Of a stretch of DNA of 41,546 bases, positions 15,759 through 25,161 are shown one piece after another; position 1 is the stretch's first letter, and every line of letters begins with the position of its first letter. A program made the translations under genes and the position numbers. This DNA is from DAOVFN01 sp964484305 (GTDB lineage Archaea; Aenigmatarchaeota; Aenigmatarchaeia; QMZP01): positions 1 through 41,546 of the forward strand of contig CAZAEI010000008.1 of assembly GCA_964484305.1 (NCBI GenBank), in the 5' to 3' direction. The notes under the pieces were generated by a model that was given only the letters and a program-made list of their open reading frames with translations, ran no database searches and was not told the origin of the DNA.

Positions 15759-15879
15759 GATAAATATAGTAAAGGACATAACAAATTGGAGATTGTCCTT
15801 CGCTAGTTGTATCGGACATTATTCCAAAAAGGTTTGCCCGATACTATAATTGGCGGGGGTTGTATAAAATGTTGCTTGG

Positions 15880-18800
15880 TTATTGGCTTCCCGCGACATC
15901 GCTGCACTTGAAATAGAAGTCAGCCTCTTGATAGTCGCAGTTATCACCGACGCATTTATTGTCGCTGCCCTCAAATATATTATTGCAGCCATAATCGTCA
16001 GCGCAGGGAATCTTTGCATCCTTGCACAACATCATGGTGTGGGGTTTCAGCTCACACATATCGATAAGTTTATCCATTTTTTGGGTTCCATAGCTCTTCC
16101 CGTCAGGATAAATCCAGTCAAAGCCCTTTAACGGGCATAAAAAGAAACCCACTCCGCAGATAGCCGGCGCATGGCATACTACAGCATCCGTGCATTCCCA
16201 ATCCTTTATGTCATACTGGCTCTGTTCGCTGTAGTAGCTGAAACTGTCTGGGTCATTTGACAGTTTTCTGGCAAGTTTGCATATCAGTTTATATACGAAG
16301 TTGGAATCCTCCCCGTCCTCAAATGATATCCTCTCGCCAGGGTTCCCGGTCTCGGATGATTCCCCACCAGAATAAGCATATCCGGCAAGGCCATCATACA
16401 TTTCTAGCAGTTCCTGGAGGGACCATTTGTCGCATTCCCATACGTCGAACATGGGCGCCCAGTAGCTGTTAAGTCGGTTGTTTTGACCATATTTTTCACA
16501 TGGGTCACTGGCTGAGCCTGCAGATTCGGCCTCTGTATCTATATTAAAGTTTATCCAGAGTTTCTTTATCTCACCCTCGTCGTCCTTACATGAATGGCCA
16601 TAGATTTCAATAATCGTTCCAGCAGGTATTGTGCATATTGCCTGTTGGGTATCATCGGTGCTTGTATCAACAAAAACAGGGACGTTTTCTTCAACACCAA
16701 CGGCATTAATTACGGTAGATACTTCGGTTTCGGGTCCATCAGTCTTTTTTTTTATGTCACTGGTGGATGGATTTTCTGCCCATCTAGTAGCATATCTTCT
16801 GCTGCTCCCTTTGCATGCAAGCATATAGCCAGTAGTTGAGTCGCCACAATCCTTCAACTTTTCTGGCGTCTTAACTTCTACATACCAGTATTCATTATTG
16901 CCATTACCTGGACGATAGATGTCGTTTGTTGTTTTTATTATAACATCTTGCCCTATCGGTATTTCACACTTGCCGTTATTATATGGAATAAAGTCATCAT
17001 CTACAGTGAATTTCCCTAAATAGCTACCAATCTTCATCCAGAACTCGGTGTTGCTTTCCCAGTTACAAACCGATCCGGTACTGGTTTGAGATGGTGAGAC
17101 ACCTCCTTTTGTAGAAGGTATCTTGTTCACACCCACGAATGTGGCGCCGCCATATGTACAACTGCACTTCGAACTGTCAGGGACTCCCCTTGTTATGTTC
17201 AGGGGGGCACCTATCGGCTTGTATTTTGAATCTGTATCTATTGTGATACCTTCAACAGGGTTCTCGTCAGTGCAATAGAGTTGTATTACACTTAGTTGAT
17301 CTTTAATAAGGTCGCCCATAAGGTTGGGGACTGACCTTGTTGTGCTTACATCCTTTCCTCCTGTATCCACTTTAAGCACTACTTTCTCGTTCACAGTCAA
17401 GACAACCCGGGCCTTGCTGCAGTCGCTGGTGGAGAGTCCTATGGATACATATCCGGTCGTGTCTGTGGTGCGGCATTCATTACTCTCGCCTTTCCTCAGG
17501 AAATCATTGTATTCACAGACCATGCAGTTGTCGCTCAATGTGTCTTGAAGTTTTATTCCAAACAATTGTTTTTCGCTGACCCCTTCGCTCCATGGCCCCT
17601 CTGAAATGGCATCGCCTATTTTGACTATGGAATTGCTTGCGTCAACAAAGTCCTTGTTGATTCCGTCGGTGAGTTTATCAATATCATTCATTATATTGGT
17701 CATGTCGTTCAGGTTGCTCAGGCAGCCGATTATCTGGTCGAAGCATCCCTGCTCGTTGCCCTTGCAGTCACCTGCATCCATGGCATGCTGCATCATGGCC
17801 AGGCACATCTCCATCTTTATCTTCTCCATCAGAAGCTCCTGGTATTTTATCATTATCTGCTGTATCTTCTCGAGAGCGTCGCATATCTGGCCAATTATGT
17901 TGGAAAACTGCATGCCCATATTGCCGCCTGCCTGGACCCCCTCACCGAAGTCCTTCCAGTTGAAGTCGCCTCCAGCGGTTTCGGGTTTGCCGGCCGCGTA
18001 TCCCAGGACAATGGACAGGCCGATGTTCATTATAAACGCCACTATTTGGAGTTCTATGCACGTATAGACAACGTCCATGGTGTCCTCGGTTATCTGCATG
18101 ATTCTGTCCAGAACCTCTGTCATCTGCTCCATGGCGTTCTCGGTTATCTCGTGAAGGCTCTTGTAGGTCTGGTGGATGTAGACATCCGGGAGGTCGTGGT
18201 TGAGTGTCTGGAGGACGGTCCCCTGCTCGCCGTTGTCATAGGATATTATCAGGGAAATCGAGTTGTTGGCGTGGTTGTAGGTCTGGTCCTGGGTGCAGGT
18301 GTCTATCGGGGGTATGCGTATGCTGCAGTTGAACGTGATGTTGCTGTCCAGGTAGGTGCCTGCGGATTCCCTGCAGCTGACATAGCTCGCGGCCTCTCCG
18401 CCCAGCGTGGCATAGACATTCTCGGCATCCATGCCCGAGGGCTGGTTCCTGACGTGCATGAGCACGCTCAGCTTGTTGTATCTCTCGCAGCTGTCAAAGG
18501 TGACAGGGGAGGTGGGGCTCTCCACCACAAGGGCGACGTCGCTCTTGGGCAGGCAGGTGCCCCCTGGGTTGGAAAGGCTGGCGTCGCAGTAGTATTCGCC
18601 CCCAAAGGCCGGATCCTCGTCGCAGGGGCAGTCCAGGCAGGCGGTGATGCCGTTCTCGCCCAGCTCGGCCTCGCACTCGCCGTCGATGTGCGGGACAGGG
18701 ATGATGCGGATGCTGTCAAAGGAGGCATTCAGCTCCTTGGTGAGGGAGCTGTGGTCATCGTCGCCGTTGGGGAAGGAAATCGTGAAGGTCAGCCCGTTCG

Positions 18801-20892
18801 GGCCCAGGGTGTAGTAGGGAAGCTCGCACCCCTCTATTGGGGGTATCCCGAGGTCGCAGTTGAATACCCCGCCCACCTGCGAGGTGCAGTCGAATCCCCA
18901 GGATACGGGCTGGTTGTCCACGGTTATGCTGGTGTAGTCAAGGGTAACCCCGTAGGGCGCGTTTTCGATGCTGGCCTGGATCTCCACCCCGTGGCTTTCG
19001 GTACAGTCTTCGAGCTCCACGGGATAGGTGGTTGTGGAGAGCGTGATGCCGTCAAGGCTCGAGCACCCCCTGGAGACGTCGCAGTAGTAGTTTGATTCCT
19101 CGCAGCCGCAGTCCTGGCAGCAGGTGTCAGTGGTCTCGTCCGCGTCGCACACCCCGTTGCCGCAGTCCTGGTTGGGTATGCTTATGGGCCCGAACTCGGT
19201 GGTGAGTATCCTGGTCGCGGCGTCGGGGCCGTCGTTGTAGGTTATATCGAACGTCAGGTAATTGGGATAGAATCTGTAGTCGCTCTCCTTGCTGTATCCG
19301 GTTATTGAGAACTGTATCTTGCACTCATATTCATACTCCTCGTTCGGTCCGGTGCACTCCGGCGAGCCGGGATAGACATCGCCCCCGGTCAGGGTGAAGT
19401 TCGCGCTGGCACTCATCAGGACCGTTCCCGTAGGCGGGTTGGATATCTTGGCCGTGAGGTCTATTGTGTCGCCGGGGTTATAAGGGCTTAGGTAGGAGTT
19501 GAGCTCTGTTATGCTCAGGGTTATGGAATCCTCGGGCTCGCAGGTCTCGGTCCCCGTGTCGCAGTAATCCCCGTCATCAGGGCACGAGCAGTCGTAGTTC
19601 AGGCTTATGGTGGGAAAGCCCTCGGTAAGGTCCCTGGTCACCCTCTCGGACCCGTCCCTGTAGTTGATGGTGAGCTTGAGCTCGTTTGAGGCTATGGCCT
19701 TGTCAACCGAGCCACACTCGATGGTGGGGCTCATGGTGAACACGCATTGGTAGCGTCCCTGGCTGCTTTCTGTGCACTGGGCCCCGTAGTTCTTGCCATC
19801 TGCTGTTACTATTGCGCTGAGGTCCTCCTCCATGCTTGCCGGGGTGCTGCTTATCCCGGCTGTTACGCCCACCTCAAAGGATTGGGAGCAGTCAGAGATG
19901 TCCGCGGTGGGCGTGCCCACGACATCGAGGCCTATCAGGCTTTCGTCCCTGCAGGCCCCGTCCCCGGGGGAGTCGAAAGGGGCATCACAGTAGTAGCCTG
20001 GCTGCTCGCAGCCGCAGTCATAGCAGCAGGTCTCCTCGTTCTCGCCCAGGCTTGATTCGCACTGCCCGTCGCCGCACTGGAAATCCGGGTTCTGCTCAAG
20101 CGTGATGGGGAAGGCTGTCCCGCCCACGGTCTCGGGGAAGACAAAATAATTCTCCTTGTTGATGACGGTTATCTCATTGGTGGCTGGCTCCGCGGTCTGG
20201 AGGGCTGGCGGGCTGGTGTCAAGGTCCCTGTCGTCACCGCCTATTGCAGATATCGACAGGGCCTCATCAAAGGCCACCCTGGTGAGCCACCCAAAGGGTA
20301 TTACATTGAAGTTCTGGATATAGGAGGCTATGGGGCCAACCAGCCTGGATGAGCTCGCATGGATATCCAAGTCAGAGAGCTCATGCCTGTAGAAGAGGAA
20401 TTCCCTGTGGCTGTTCCTCCTTATGGTGTTCCAGAGGCCGACCCAGGAGGTCAGGCCGTCGGAATCCTCAAGCTTTACCAGGAAGAGGAGGTTGCCCTCC
20501 TCAGGGTAGCTCGAGGAGCCGACCTGCTGGCCGATGTCGTCCCAGGCAATCTCGGTGTCAACATAGGTGTCAAAGACCTCCGGGGTCTTCTGCATGCAGC
20601 CCACAGGGGAGAGGGAGCCGCACTTGTAGAGGTAGACCCTCTTAATCATGTGGGCGAGGCTTGCGCTGTTGAGTGTTATGGCAACCCTCACATTGGCCCA
20701 GTTTATGTCGTGGGGGTCTCTTACATAGGTTATGTGCTGGTTTACGATGTTAGAGGGCTCGTACTCCACGCTCTCCATGAGCTGGCCATTGAACCTTATG
20801 TTGATGGTGGTCGCCGAGGCCACGGGCATGGTCATGACTAGGTAGCACGCCAGCACCACTGCAATCTCAAGGGTCAGGTTTTTCATGTTCAT
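15880..20892 (-). CDS. Giant secreted Cys-rich surface protein
   Basis: Family not recognised; about 1,670 residues. ATG 20892 overlaps the preceding stop as ATGA. A signal peptide (MKNLTLEIAVVLACYLVMTMPVASA) is followed by a beta-rich domain. Alternating modules come next: Cys clusters such as CGNGVCDADETTDTCCQDC (near 19.1 kb; relatives near 20.0, 19.6 and 18.6 kb), each followed by an Ig-like domain containing IPPIEGC or IPPIDTC. A hydrophobic helix (ELQIVAFIMNIGLSIVLGYAAG, near 18.0 kb) and a Met-rich helical region follow, then a long Cys-rich C-terminal part. The last 1.7 kb is clearly more AT-rich than the modular part, suggesting a swapped C-terminus. Position after a pilin-like gene suggests a cell-surface or pilus-tip role (inference). 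Confidence 0.85.
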   Translation of the reverse strand: MNMKNLTLEIAVVLACYLVMTMPVASATTINIRFNGQLMESVEYEPSNIVNQHITYVRDPHDINWANVRVAITLNSASLAHMIKRVYLYKCGSLSPVGCMQKTPEVFDTYVDTEIAWDDIGQQVGSSSYPEEGNLLFLVKLEDSDGLTSWVGLWNTIRRNSHREFLFYRHELSDLDIHASSSRLVGPIASYIQNFNVIPFGWLTRVAFDEALSISAIGGDDRDLDTSPPALQTAEPATNEITVINKENYFVFPETVGGTAFPITLEQNPDFQCGDGQCESSLGENEETCCYDCGCEQPGYYCDAPFDSPGDGACRDESLIGLDVVGTPTADISDCSQSFEVGVTAGISSTPASMEEDLSAIVTADGKNYGAQCTESSQGRYQCVFTMSPTIECGSVDKAIASNELKLTINYRDGSERVTRDLTEGFPTISLNYDCSCPDDGDYCDTGTETCEPEDSITLSITELNSYLSPYNPGDTIDLTAKISNPPTGTVLMSASANFTLTGGDVYPGSPECTGPNEEYEYECKIQFSITGYSKESDYRFYPNYLTFDITYNDGPDAATRILTTEFGPISIPNQDCGNGVCDADETTDTCCQDCGCEESNYYCDVSRGCSSLDGITLSTTTYPVELEDCTESHGVEIQASIENAPYGVTLDYTSITVDNQPVSWGFDCTSQVGGVFNCDLGIPPIEGCELPYYTLGPNGLTFTISFPNGDDDHSSLTKELNASFDSIRIIPVPHIDGECEAELGENGITACLDCPCDEDPAFGGEYYCDASLSNPGGTCLPKSDVALVVESPTSPVTFDSCERYNKLSVLMHVRNQPSGMDAENVYATLGGEAASYVSCRESAGTYLDSNITFNCSIRIPPIDTCTQDQTYNHANNSISLIISYDNGEQGTVLQTLNHDLPDVYIHQTYKSLHEITENAMEQMTEVLDRIMQITEDTMDVVYTCIELQIVAFIMNIGLSIVLGYAAGKPETAGGDFNWKDFGEGVQAGGNMGMQFSNIIGQICDALEKIQQIMIKYQELLMEKIKMEMCLAMMQHAMDAGDCKGNEQGCFDQIIGCLSNLNDMTNIMNDIDKLTDGINKDFVDASNSIVKIGDAISEGPWSEGVSEKQLFGIKLQDTLSDNCMVCEYNDFLRKGESNECRTTDTTGYVSIGLSTSDCSKARVVLTVNEKVVLKVDTGGKDVSTTRSVPNLMGDLIKDQLSVIQLYCTDENPVEGITIDTDSKYKPIGAPLNITRGVPDSSKCSCTYGGATFVGVNKIPSTKGGVSPSQTSTGSVCNWESNTEFWMKIGSYLGKFTVDDDFIPYNNGKCEIPIGQDVIIKTTNDIYRPGNGNNEYWYVEVKTPEKLKDCGDSTTGYMLACKGSSRRYATRWAENPSTSDIKKKTDGPETEVSTVINAVGVEENVPVFVDTSTDDTQQAICTIPAGTIIEIYGHSCKDDEGEIKKLWINFNIDTEAESAGSASDPCEKYGQNNRLNSYWAPMFDVWECDKWSLQELLEMYDGLAGYAYSGGESSETGNPGERISFEDGEDSNFVYKLICKLARKLSNDPDSFSYYSEQSQYDIKDWECTDAVVCHAPAICGVGFFLCPLKGFDWIYPDGKSYGTQKMDKLIDMCELKPHTMMLCKDAKIPCADDYGCNNIFEGSDNKCVGDNCDYQEADFYFKCSDVAGSQ

Positions 20893-22715
20893 GTAATGGT
20901 CACCGCGCAGGCCGATTCCTGTATATAGGCCGTATCTGTTACAGGCCCGATTCCACACTCATCAAGGACCTGGCTGAGCTCGCCAATCTTAAGCATCCGC
21001 TCGGTATCGTCTGTTATCGAATCAAGGGATGAGGCAGTCGGTATGTAGATGTGCATTGTGTCAGTGTCCTCGGAAATCGTGTAGATATAGGTGAAGGCGC
21101 CGTGAAGCGTCTGGAAGTCAGGACTTGAGAGGGTCCCTGACACGTAATAGGTTCCGGCGGGTATGGTAGAGATGATCAGTGAGGGGCCATCAGAGTAGAA
21201 GCTGTACTCCTTGAAGTCCTGGTCCGACCTGAAGGTTATGTAGGCCCTCTTGTTCTCGATTGTATGGATATACTGGCCAGTTTCACTGTAGTAGACCATG
21301 TAGCTGCCTTCGCCCCAGTCCTGGACCACCGCCTCGTGAAGCGTGAGGCTGAAGGTGGGCTTTCTGTAAAGGGTAACGATGCCGTCCAGGTGTGAAGAGG
21401 TCCTGGGGTCGAGGTATTCGCCGTAGCCCCTCTTGTATACATAGAGTGTTCCGGAGCCGCACGGGGCAAGGGTCGCCAGGTAGCCCGTGCCGTCTGTCCT
21501 TCCAAGGTGGCAGCCCATGAAGCTAACAGAGGCTGCCTCAAGGGGGCTGCCTGAGCTGTCCCTGACCTCAAGCTCGAGTATGCAGGAAGGGTCAGAGCAG
21601 ACCTCATCCTGGAGGTCTTCCCCCGGGGTGACCGATACCGACCAGTCCCTGGGGGCGTTTTCATGTATGAAGACCTGGACAGCGAACTGGAAGATGTTCC
21701 CGGTCTCGGAGTCCAGTGCCCTCACTATGGCGGGATATTCCAGGGTGTAGTCCACTGCCACAGGCTCGGTTCCGATGCATTCAGCCATCATGGGTATTGG
21801 CTCCGCAATGCCTGTAGCAGGGTTAGGACTCATCCTGAAGTTGCTGGGATCAAGCTCAAAATCATCCGGAAGCATGAAGCTCACCCGGAGGTCCTCGTAA
21901 TCCCTGCCATTGATGGGGACCAGGCTGTACTTGGGGGAGGATGATGTGCGGAGCGTGCCAGTGGGAGCCTTGCCGGGCATGTAGGTGTGGGCAAGGGTCC
22001 TGAGAATGGCATTCTCGACCTCTGGCATCACGTCCCAGGAGCTGGCAAATAGGTAATCCCCACATCCAATAAGCAACTCGTACATGGGTATGCTGTGATG
22101 GCCGTCCTTGAGTGGGGAGAGGAGCATGGTTGAGAGTGTGTAGTATTCAAGGGGCCGGTGGTTGGCCTCGTAGACCGCGAAGCCCTTGGAGAACTCATAT
22201 ATCTCGCTGAAGTGGGTATCCACAGTAACTGTGAATGGTTGGGGCAGGGGCGTGCCCCTGTAGGTGGCGGGTATGTTCACTGATACAGTGACGCTGTCGT
22301 CTGTGAATACAGGTGTTAAGACGGTGGGCTCGCCCAGGGTCACGTTGTCCAGGACCCCGGCAAGGCTGTCCTTGTTGGCCTCGAGATAGGCCTGAACCCC
22401 TGTCTGGAAGTTCGTGGCCTTGTCAGGATATGTAACCTGGCCGCCGTGCTGCCAGTAGGGAATCTCCTTGTCATTCAGGACGACGGAGCCGAAATGGTAG
22501 TCAGAGAGGGAGAGGTAGCCGCCCTGATTGCTCATGGTCTCGATTGTATCCAGGGCAGCTACCCTGACCAGGCCCTCTACGGATTCCTGGACTGTCCTGA
22601 TGTCGGGGGTTGGCTCGGGCACGATAAAAAGGTTCATTTGGGATATCACGACAACGGCTATGACAACCATCAGAGCGACTATAACAATTAGCTCGACCTG
22701 GCCCTTACAACTCAT
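20889..22715 (-). CDS. Large pilin-like protein with class III signal peptide
   Basis: A 608-residue protein. The N-terminus MSCKGQVELIVIVALMVVIAVVVI is a type IV pilin/class III signal: short basic leader, KG cleavage site, and Q/E before a hydrophobic helix. The large ectodomain is beta-rich. It includes a carboxypeptidase-regulatory-like segment near 390-430 (LELEVRDSSGSPLEAASVSF...GTGYLATLAPCGSGTLYV) and several Cys. It has its own TATA box 28 bases upstream and is coupled to the giant protein by an ATGA overlap. A scaffold or minor pilin for surface display of the giant protein is plausible. No homologue is recognised by name. Confidence 0.83.
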   Translation of the reverse strand: MSCKGQVELIVIVALMVVIAVVVISQMNLFIVPEPTPDIRTVQESVEGLVRVAALDTIETMSNQGGYLSLSDYHFGSVVLNDKEIPYWQHGGQVTYPDKATNFQTGVQAYLEANKDSLAGVLDNVTLGEPTVLTPVFTDDSVTVSVNIPATYRGTPLPQPFTVTVDTHFSEIYEFSKGFAVYEANHRPLEYYTLSTMLLSPLKDGHHSIPMYELLIGCGDYLFASSWDVMPEVENAILRTLAHTYMPGKAPTGTLRTSSSPKYSLVPINGRDYEDLRVSFMLPDDFELDPSNFRMSPNPATGIAEPIPMMAECIGTEPVAVDYTLEYPAIVRALDSETGNIFQFAVQVFIHENAPRDWSVSVTPGEDLQDEVCSDPSCILELEVRDSSGSPLEAASVSFMGCHLGRTDGTGYLATLAPCGSGTLYVYKRGYGEYLDPRTSSHLDGIVTLYRKPTFSLTLHEAVVQDWGEGSYMVYYSETGQYIHTIENKRAYITFRSDQDFKEYSFYSDGPSLIISTIPAGTYYVSGTLSSPDFQTLHGAFTYIYTISEDTDTMHIYIPTASSLDSITDDTERMLKIGELSQVLDECGIGPVTDTAYIQESACAVTIT

Positions 22716-22737
22716 GTATAATTATTATTGCCAGAAG

Positions 22738-22748
22738 TATATATAAAA
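22738..22748 (-). promoter_or_regulatory. TATA box for the 22715 pilin-like gene
   Basis: The minus strand reads TTTTATATATAC, centred about 28 bases before the ATG. A leaderless transcript is predicted to carry this gene and the giant gene. Confidence 0.6.
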
Positions 22749-22754
22749 TAACAG

Positions 22755-22841
22755 TTATTTCATGGCATAATACAGGACGACAAGTATGGGAACCAGGACG
22801 CCGAGCAGAACAATTAGCTCGACCTGGCCCCTGTGTTTCAT
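22755..22841 (-). CDS. 28-residue mini-pilin
   Basis: A complete short frame, MKHRGQVELIVLLGVLVPIL then VVLYYAMK and stop. It has a perfect class III signal (RGQVELIV, nearly the same as KGQVELIV of the next gene) but no ectodomain: it ends right after the hydrophobic helix. A TATA box lies 26 bases upstream, so it is probably transcribed by itself and leaderless. After cleavage a bare helix of about 24 residues would remain. The first coding bases match those of the 22715 gene, so it could be a truncated paralogue or a genuine tiny pilin. Confidence 0.7.
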   Translation of the reverse strand: MKHRGQVELIVLLGVLVPILVVLYYAMK

Positions 22842-22862
22842 AAAAAACAATTGTTGCAGGAA

Positions 22863-22871
22863 TTATATAAA
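22863..22871 (-). promoter_or_regulatory. TATA box of the mini-pilin
   Basis: The minus strand reads CTTTATATAATTC, centred about 26 bases before ATG 22841. Confidence 0.6.
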
Positions 22872-22882
22872 GCGCCTGGGTG

Positions 22883-23512
22883 TCAGGGCCGCTTCCTGGC
22901 TATGTAGAGCCTGACCTCGAGGTTGAAGGGGTTGCCTTCCATGGACTTCTGGATGGCGTAGTTGGTTGTCTTGACCCTGCCGCCACTGTAGCTCTTGAGT
23001 GATTCGTCACCGAACCTGAGCATCATGCACCCCTCGTCATCCATAAAGCAGTATTTATGGGTGGTTATCTCAAAGAGATACCGGTAGTTCTTGGATATGA
23101 GTTCAAAGGCGCCTGTGTAGTCGCTCAGGCTCTTGTTTGCGAATTCCAGGCAGGTCATGCCCGAGTCCCCGCAGGGCCAGCTGCTGCTGGTAAGGGAGCA
23201 GAAAACAGTGTCAGAGATGAGCTTGCAGTTGGAGTCGCTGTAGCCGGTGTCTGTCCTCATTATGGAGAGCATGAGGTTGTTCACATAGAGATCCATATAG
23301 TCCTCCTGGGAGACCGTCTTGGCCAGGGACATCAGGAACACGGCCAGGGCTGCGAATATTATCAGAAGCAGGACTATCAGAATCATGCTGGTCTGCCCTT
23401 TGGAGTACCCTCTTGTCTGTCTTGAAGGGTATGCCCTCATTTTCGCTTGTGTCCCGTGGGTTATGTTGAGGGGTATCTGGGCCTTTCTGGGGGGAGTTGC
23501 TGATTCAGTCAT
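22883..23512 (-). CDS. Pilin-like protein
   Basis: About 209 residues. A class III-type signal, GYSKGQTSMILIVLLLIIFAAL, lies about 40 residues from the N-terminus, so the leader is long. The ectodomain carries Cys pairs (CKLISDTVFC, SSWPCGDSGMTCLEF, KYCFMDDEGC). ATG 23512 overlaps the preceding stop by 8 bases and has GGGTG upstream; an internal ATG just before AYPSRQTRGYSKGQ is an alternative. It belongs to a chain of overlapping minus-strand surface genes. Confidence 0.75.
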   Translation of the reverse strand: MTESATPPRKAQIPLNITHGTQAKMRAYPSRQTRGYSKGQTSMILIVLLLIIFAALAVFLMSLAKTVSQEDYMDLYVNNLMLSIMRTDTGYSDSNCKLISDTVFCSLTSSSWPCGDSGMTCLEFANKSLSDYTGAFELISKNYRYLFEITTHKYCFMDDEGCMMLRFGDESLKSYSGGRVKTTNYAIQKSMEGNPFNLEVRLYIARKRP

Positions 23513-24047
23513 TGTACACACCCACTGTCAGGACAGCGAGGTCGTTCCTGCCCTCGGCCTTCCTGTAGACATTCACAGGGAGGGCCCTGGTTGTGTTGGG
23601 CCTGCTACCCTGGCCGCATATCTCCCAGGAGCCGCAACAGGGATAATGCATGACAGCGCTTTCGCAGGGTCCGGTGCAGCCTGTCCTGGGGGTCAGGACC
23701 TCTATCTCGATGAACCAGTCGCTCCCGAAGAGGCCTTCAAGGTCCTCGCAGGCACCCCGGGTTTCAAGGGACCTGATTGCCATGAGCTTGGAGTCGTCAA
23801 AGACAGAGTTCTCCCTGACAAAGAGAGGGGAATTGATGAACCTGTTGAGGAGGGTATCAAGCCTCTGGGTTTTGAGGTTCTGTTTCTCCATGCTCCATGT
23901 GGAGGTCTGCCAGAAGGTCAGGAAGAATATCAGGGCTATTATCACCATGAGTATGAATAGGCTCAGGAGCAGGTATTCCATAATGCTTGACTGTCCCTTT
24001 ATACCCTTTAGGGTATGCATGGGGGAGTGGGCTTTGTCACTAGGCAT
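23505..24047 (-). CDS. Pilin-like protein
   Basis: About 180 residues with a textbook class III signal, IKGQSSIMEYLLLSLFILMV, then a continuous hydrophobic helix (IIALIFFLTFW) and a small ectodomain with six Cys near ACEDLEGL, TGCTGPCESA, YPCCGSWEIC. ATG 24047 overlaps the preceding stop by 8 bases; GTG 24056 in the same frame is the alternative. KGQSSxxEY leaders are processed by the archaeal prepilin peptidase, which is not encoded here. Confidence 0.8.
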   Translation of the reverse strand: MPSDKAHSPMHTLKGIKGQSSIMEYLLLSLFILMVIIALIFFLTFWQTSTWSMEKQNLKTQRLDTLLNRFINSPLFVRENSVFDDSKLMAIRSLETRGACEDLEGLFGSDWFIEIEVLTPRTGCTGPCESAVMHYPCCGSWEICGQGSRPNTTRALPVNVYRKAEGRNDLAVLTVGVYND

Positions 24048-25149
24048 GGCTCTCACATCCCATATCTATAAGCTCGTCCCAGAGGCTGCTGGCCTGGTCG
24101 AGCTTGTCCTTGAGGTCATGCATGGCATCGATATCGTAGGGGTCGCCCCCTGCCAGGGTCACGATGCTGGACATGGATATTTCAAGGTCCTGGTATTTGG
24201 AGCTGCATTCGTCACGGATTTCTGACATCTGTTTGAGGATGCCGCAGCGCCTCTCCATAAACCTGGCTGAAGTGCGGAGGCTGTCAAGGAAGAACTGGTT
24301 CTTGAACTCCCAGGTCTCCTCCCCCACAGGGGTTCCGAATACATCCTCCCTGCCGCTGCCTATTACAAGGGCTGCCAGGTCAGCAGGGTCCTTGTAGACA
24401 TAGGCCTTGGTGGAGCCTGCTATGTAGGCATAACCAACACCGTCCTGGGGCGGGGACACGCATATGCCGGAATCTGCAAAGCCCGGGGGGCAGGAAGAGG
24501 AGAACGTCACAAGGACCTGGCTGGGGGAGAGGCTGGCTGTGCACCTGTAAAAGGTGCTGCGTCCCGACCTTATTGCGCTCAGGAACCCCCACCTTTCATA
24601 GAGAGCCCCCATGAGGGAGCCACCGTCGCAGAAGTCAAATAAGACCTTGGGCTGGTGGCCAAGGGTGTCAGGGAAGGCCGCGGCAATGTCCCTTATGAGG
24701 TTCCAGGAGGCATCATCGTCAGTGGGCACCGTGGGATTGAAGACTATAGTAATCTCGCTCAGGGCCTCGATATAATCCTGCTTTGTCCAGCCGTAATCGA
24801 GGCTGCCCCTGGTTATGAGGACGTCGTCCCCGAACCTCGTAAAGACAGGGACGAGGAGCTGCCTGGTCTCGTAGCCATGCTCGTCTATGGAGCACCAGAG
24901 CCTGGGCGGTCTGGTGGGTTTGGGGTGGCATGAGGTGTAGTCATCCCTGGAGAAATCGTCAAAGTTTATGGGGTTGCCCGAAAAATAGACATTATCGGCA
25001 TCCTGGAGGAACACGCTGAGGACCTTGAGCCTCTCGGCCTCTTCCCCGACCCCTGCATATTTTCCGGCATAGTTGATAAGGATGTAGAGGATGAAGACTG
25101 ATAGTATGATGCCCATTATTATCTGGAAGAGGCGGTATACCGTTATCAT
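24040..25149 (-). CDS. N-terminally anchored surface-locus protein
   Basis: A 369-residue protein with one N-terminal TM helix (YRLFQIIMGIILSVFILYILINYA) and a soluble, mixed alpha/beta ectodomain with Cys near DYTSCH, LWCSID and SSSCPPGFADSGICV. A helical C-terminus with RRCGILKQ and DECSSKYQD follows. No class III KGQ motif is seen. The tight spacing (12 bases after the preceding gene, 8-base overlap with the next) ties it to the pilin operon. Function unknown; a pilus assembly or minor pilin role is inference. Confidence 0.75.
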   Translation of the reverse strand: MITVYRLFQIIMGIILSVFILYILINYAGKYAGVGEEAERLKVLSVFLQDADNVYFSGNPINFDDFSRDDYTSCHPKPTRPPRLWCSIDEHGYETRQLLVPVFTRFGDDVLITRGSLDYGWTKQDYIEALSEITIVFNPTVPTDDDASWNLIRDIAAAFPDTLGHQPKVLFDFCDGGSLMGALYERWGFLSAIRSGRSTFYRCTASLSPSQVLVTFSSSCPPGFADSGICVSPPQDGVGYAYIAGSTKAYVYKDPADLAALVIGSGREDVFGTPVGEETWEFKNQFFLDSLRTSARFMERRCGILKQMSEIRDECSSKYQDLEISMSSIVTLAGGDPYDIDAMHDLKDKLDQASSLWDELIDMGCESHA

Positions 25150-25161
25150 ACTACAACCTTG

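Noticed and set aside
17785..19095. Long open frame (436 codons) on the plus strand opposite the giant surface gene
   Set aside because: It lies fully inside the GC-rich coding region of the opposite strand, has no ribosome site or TATA box, and its residues are the Val/Gly/Ala-rich shadow expected of such DNA.
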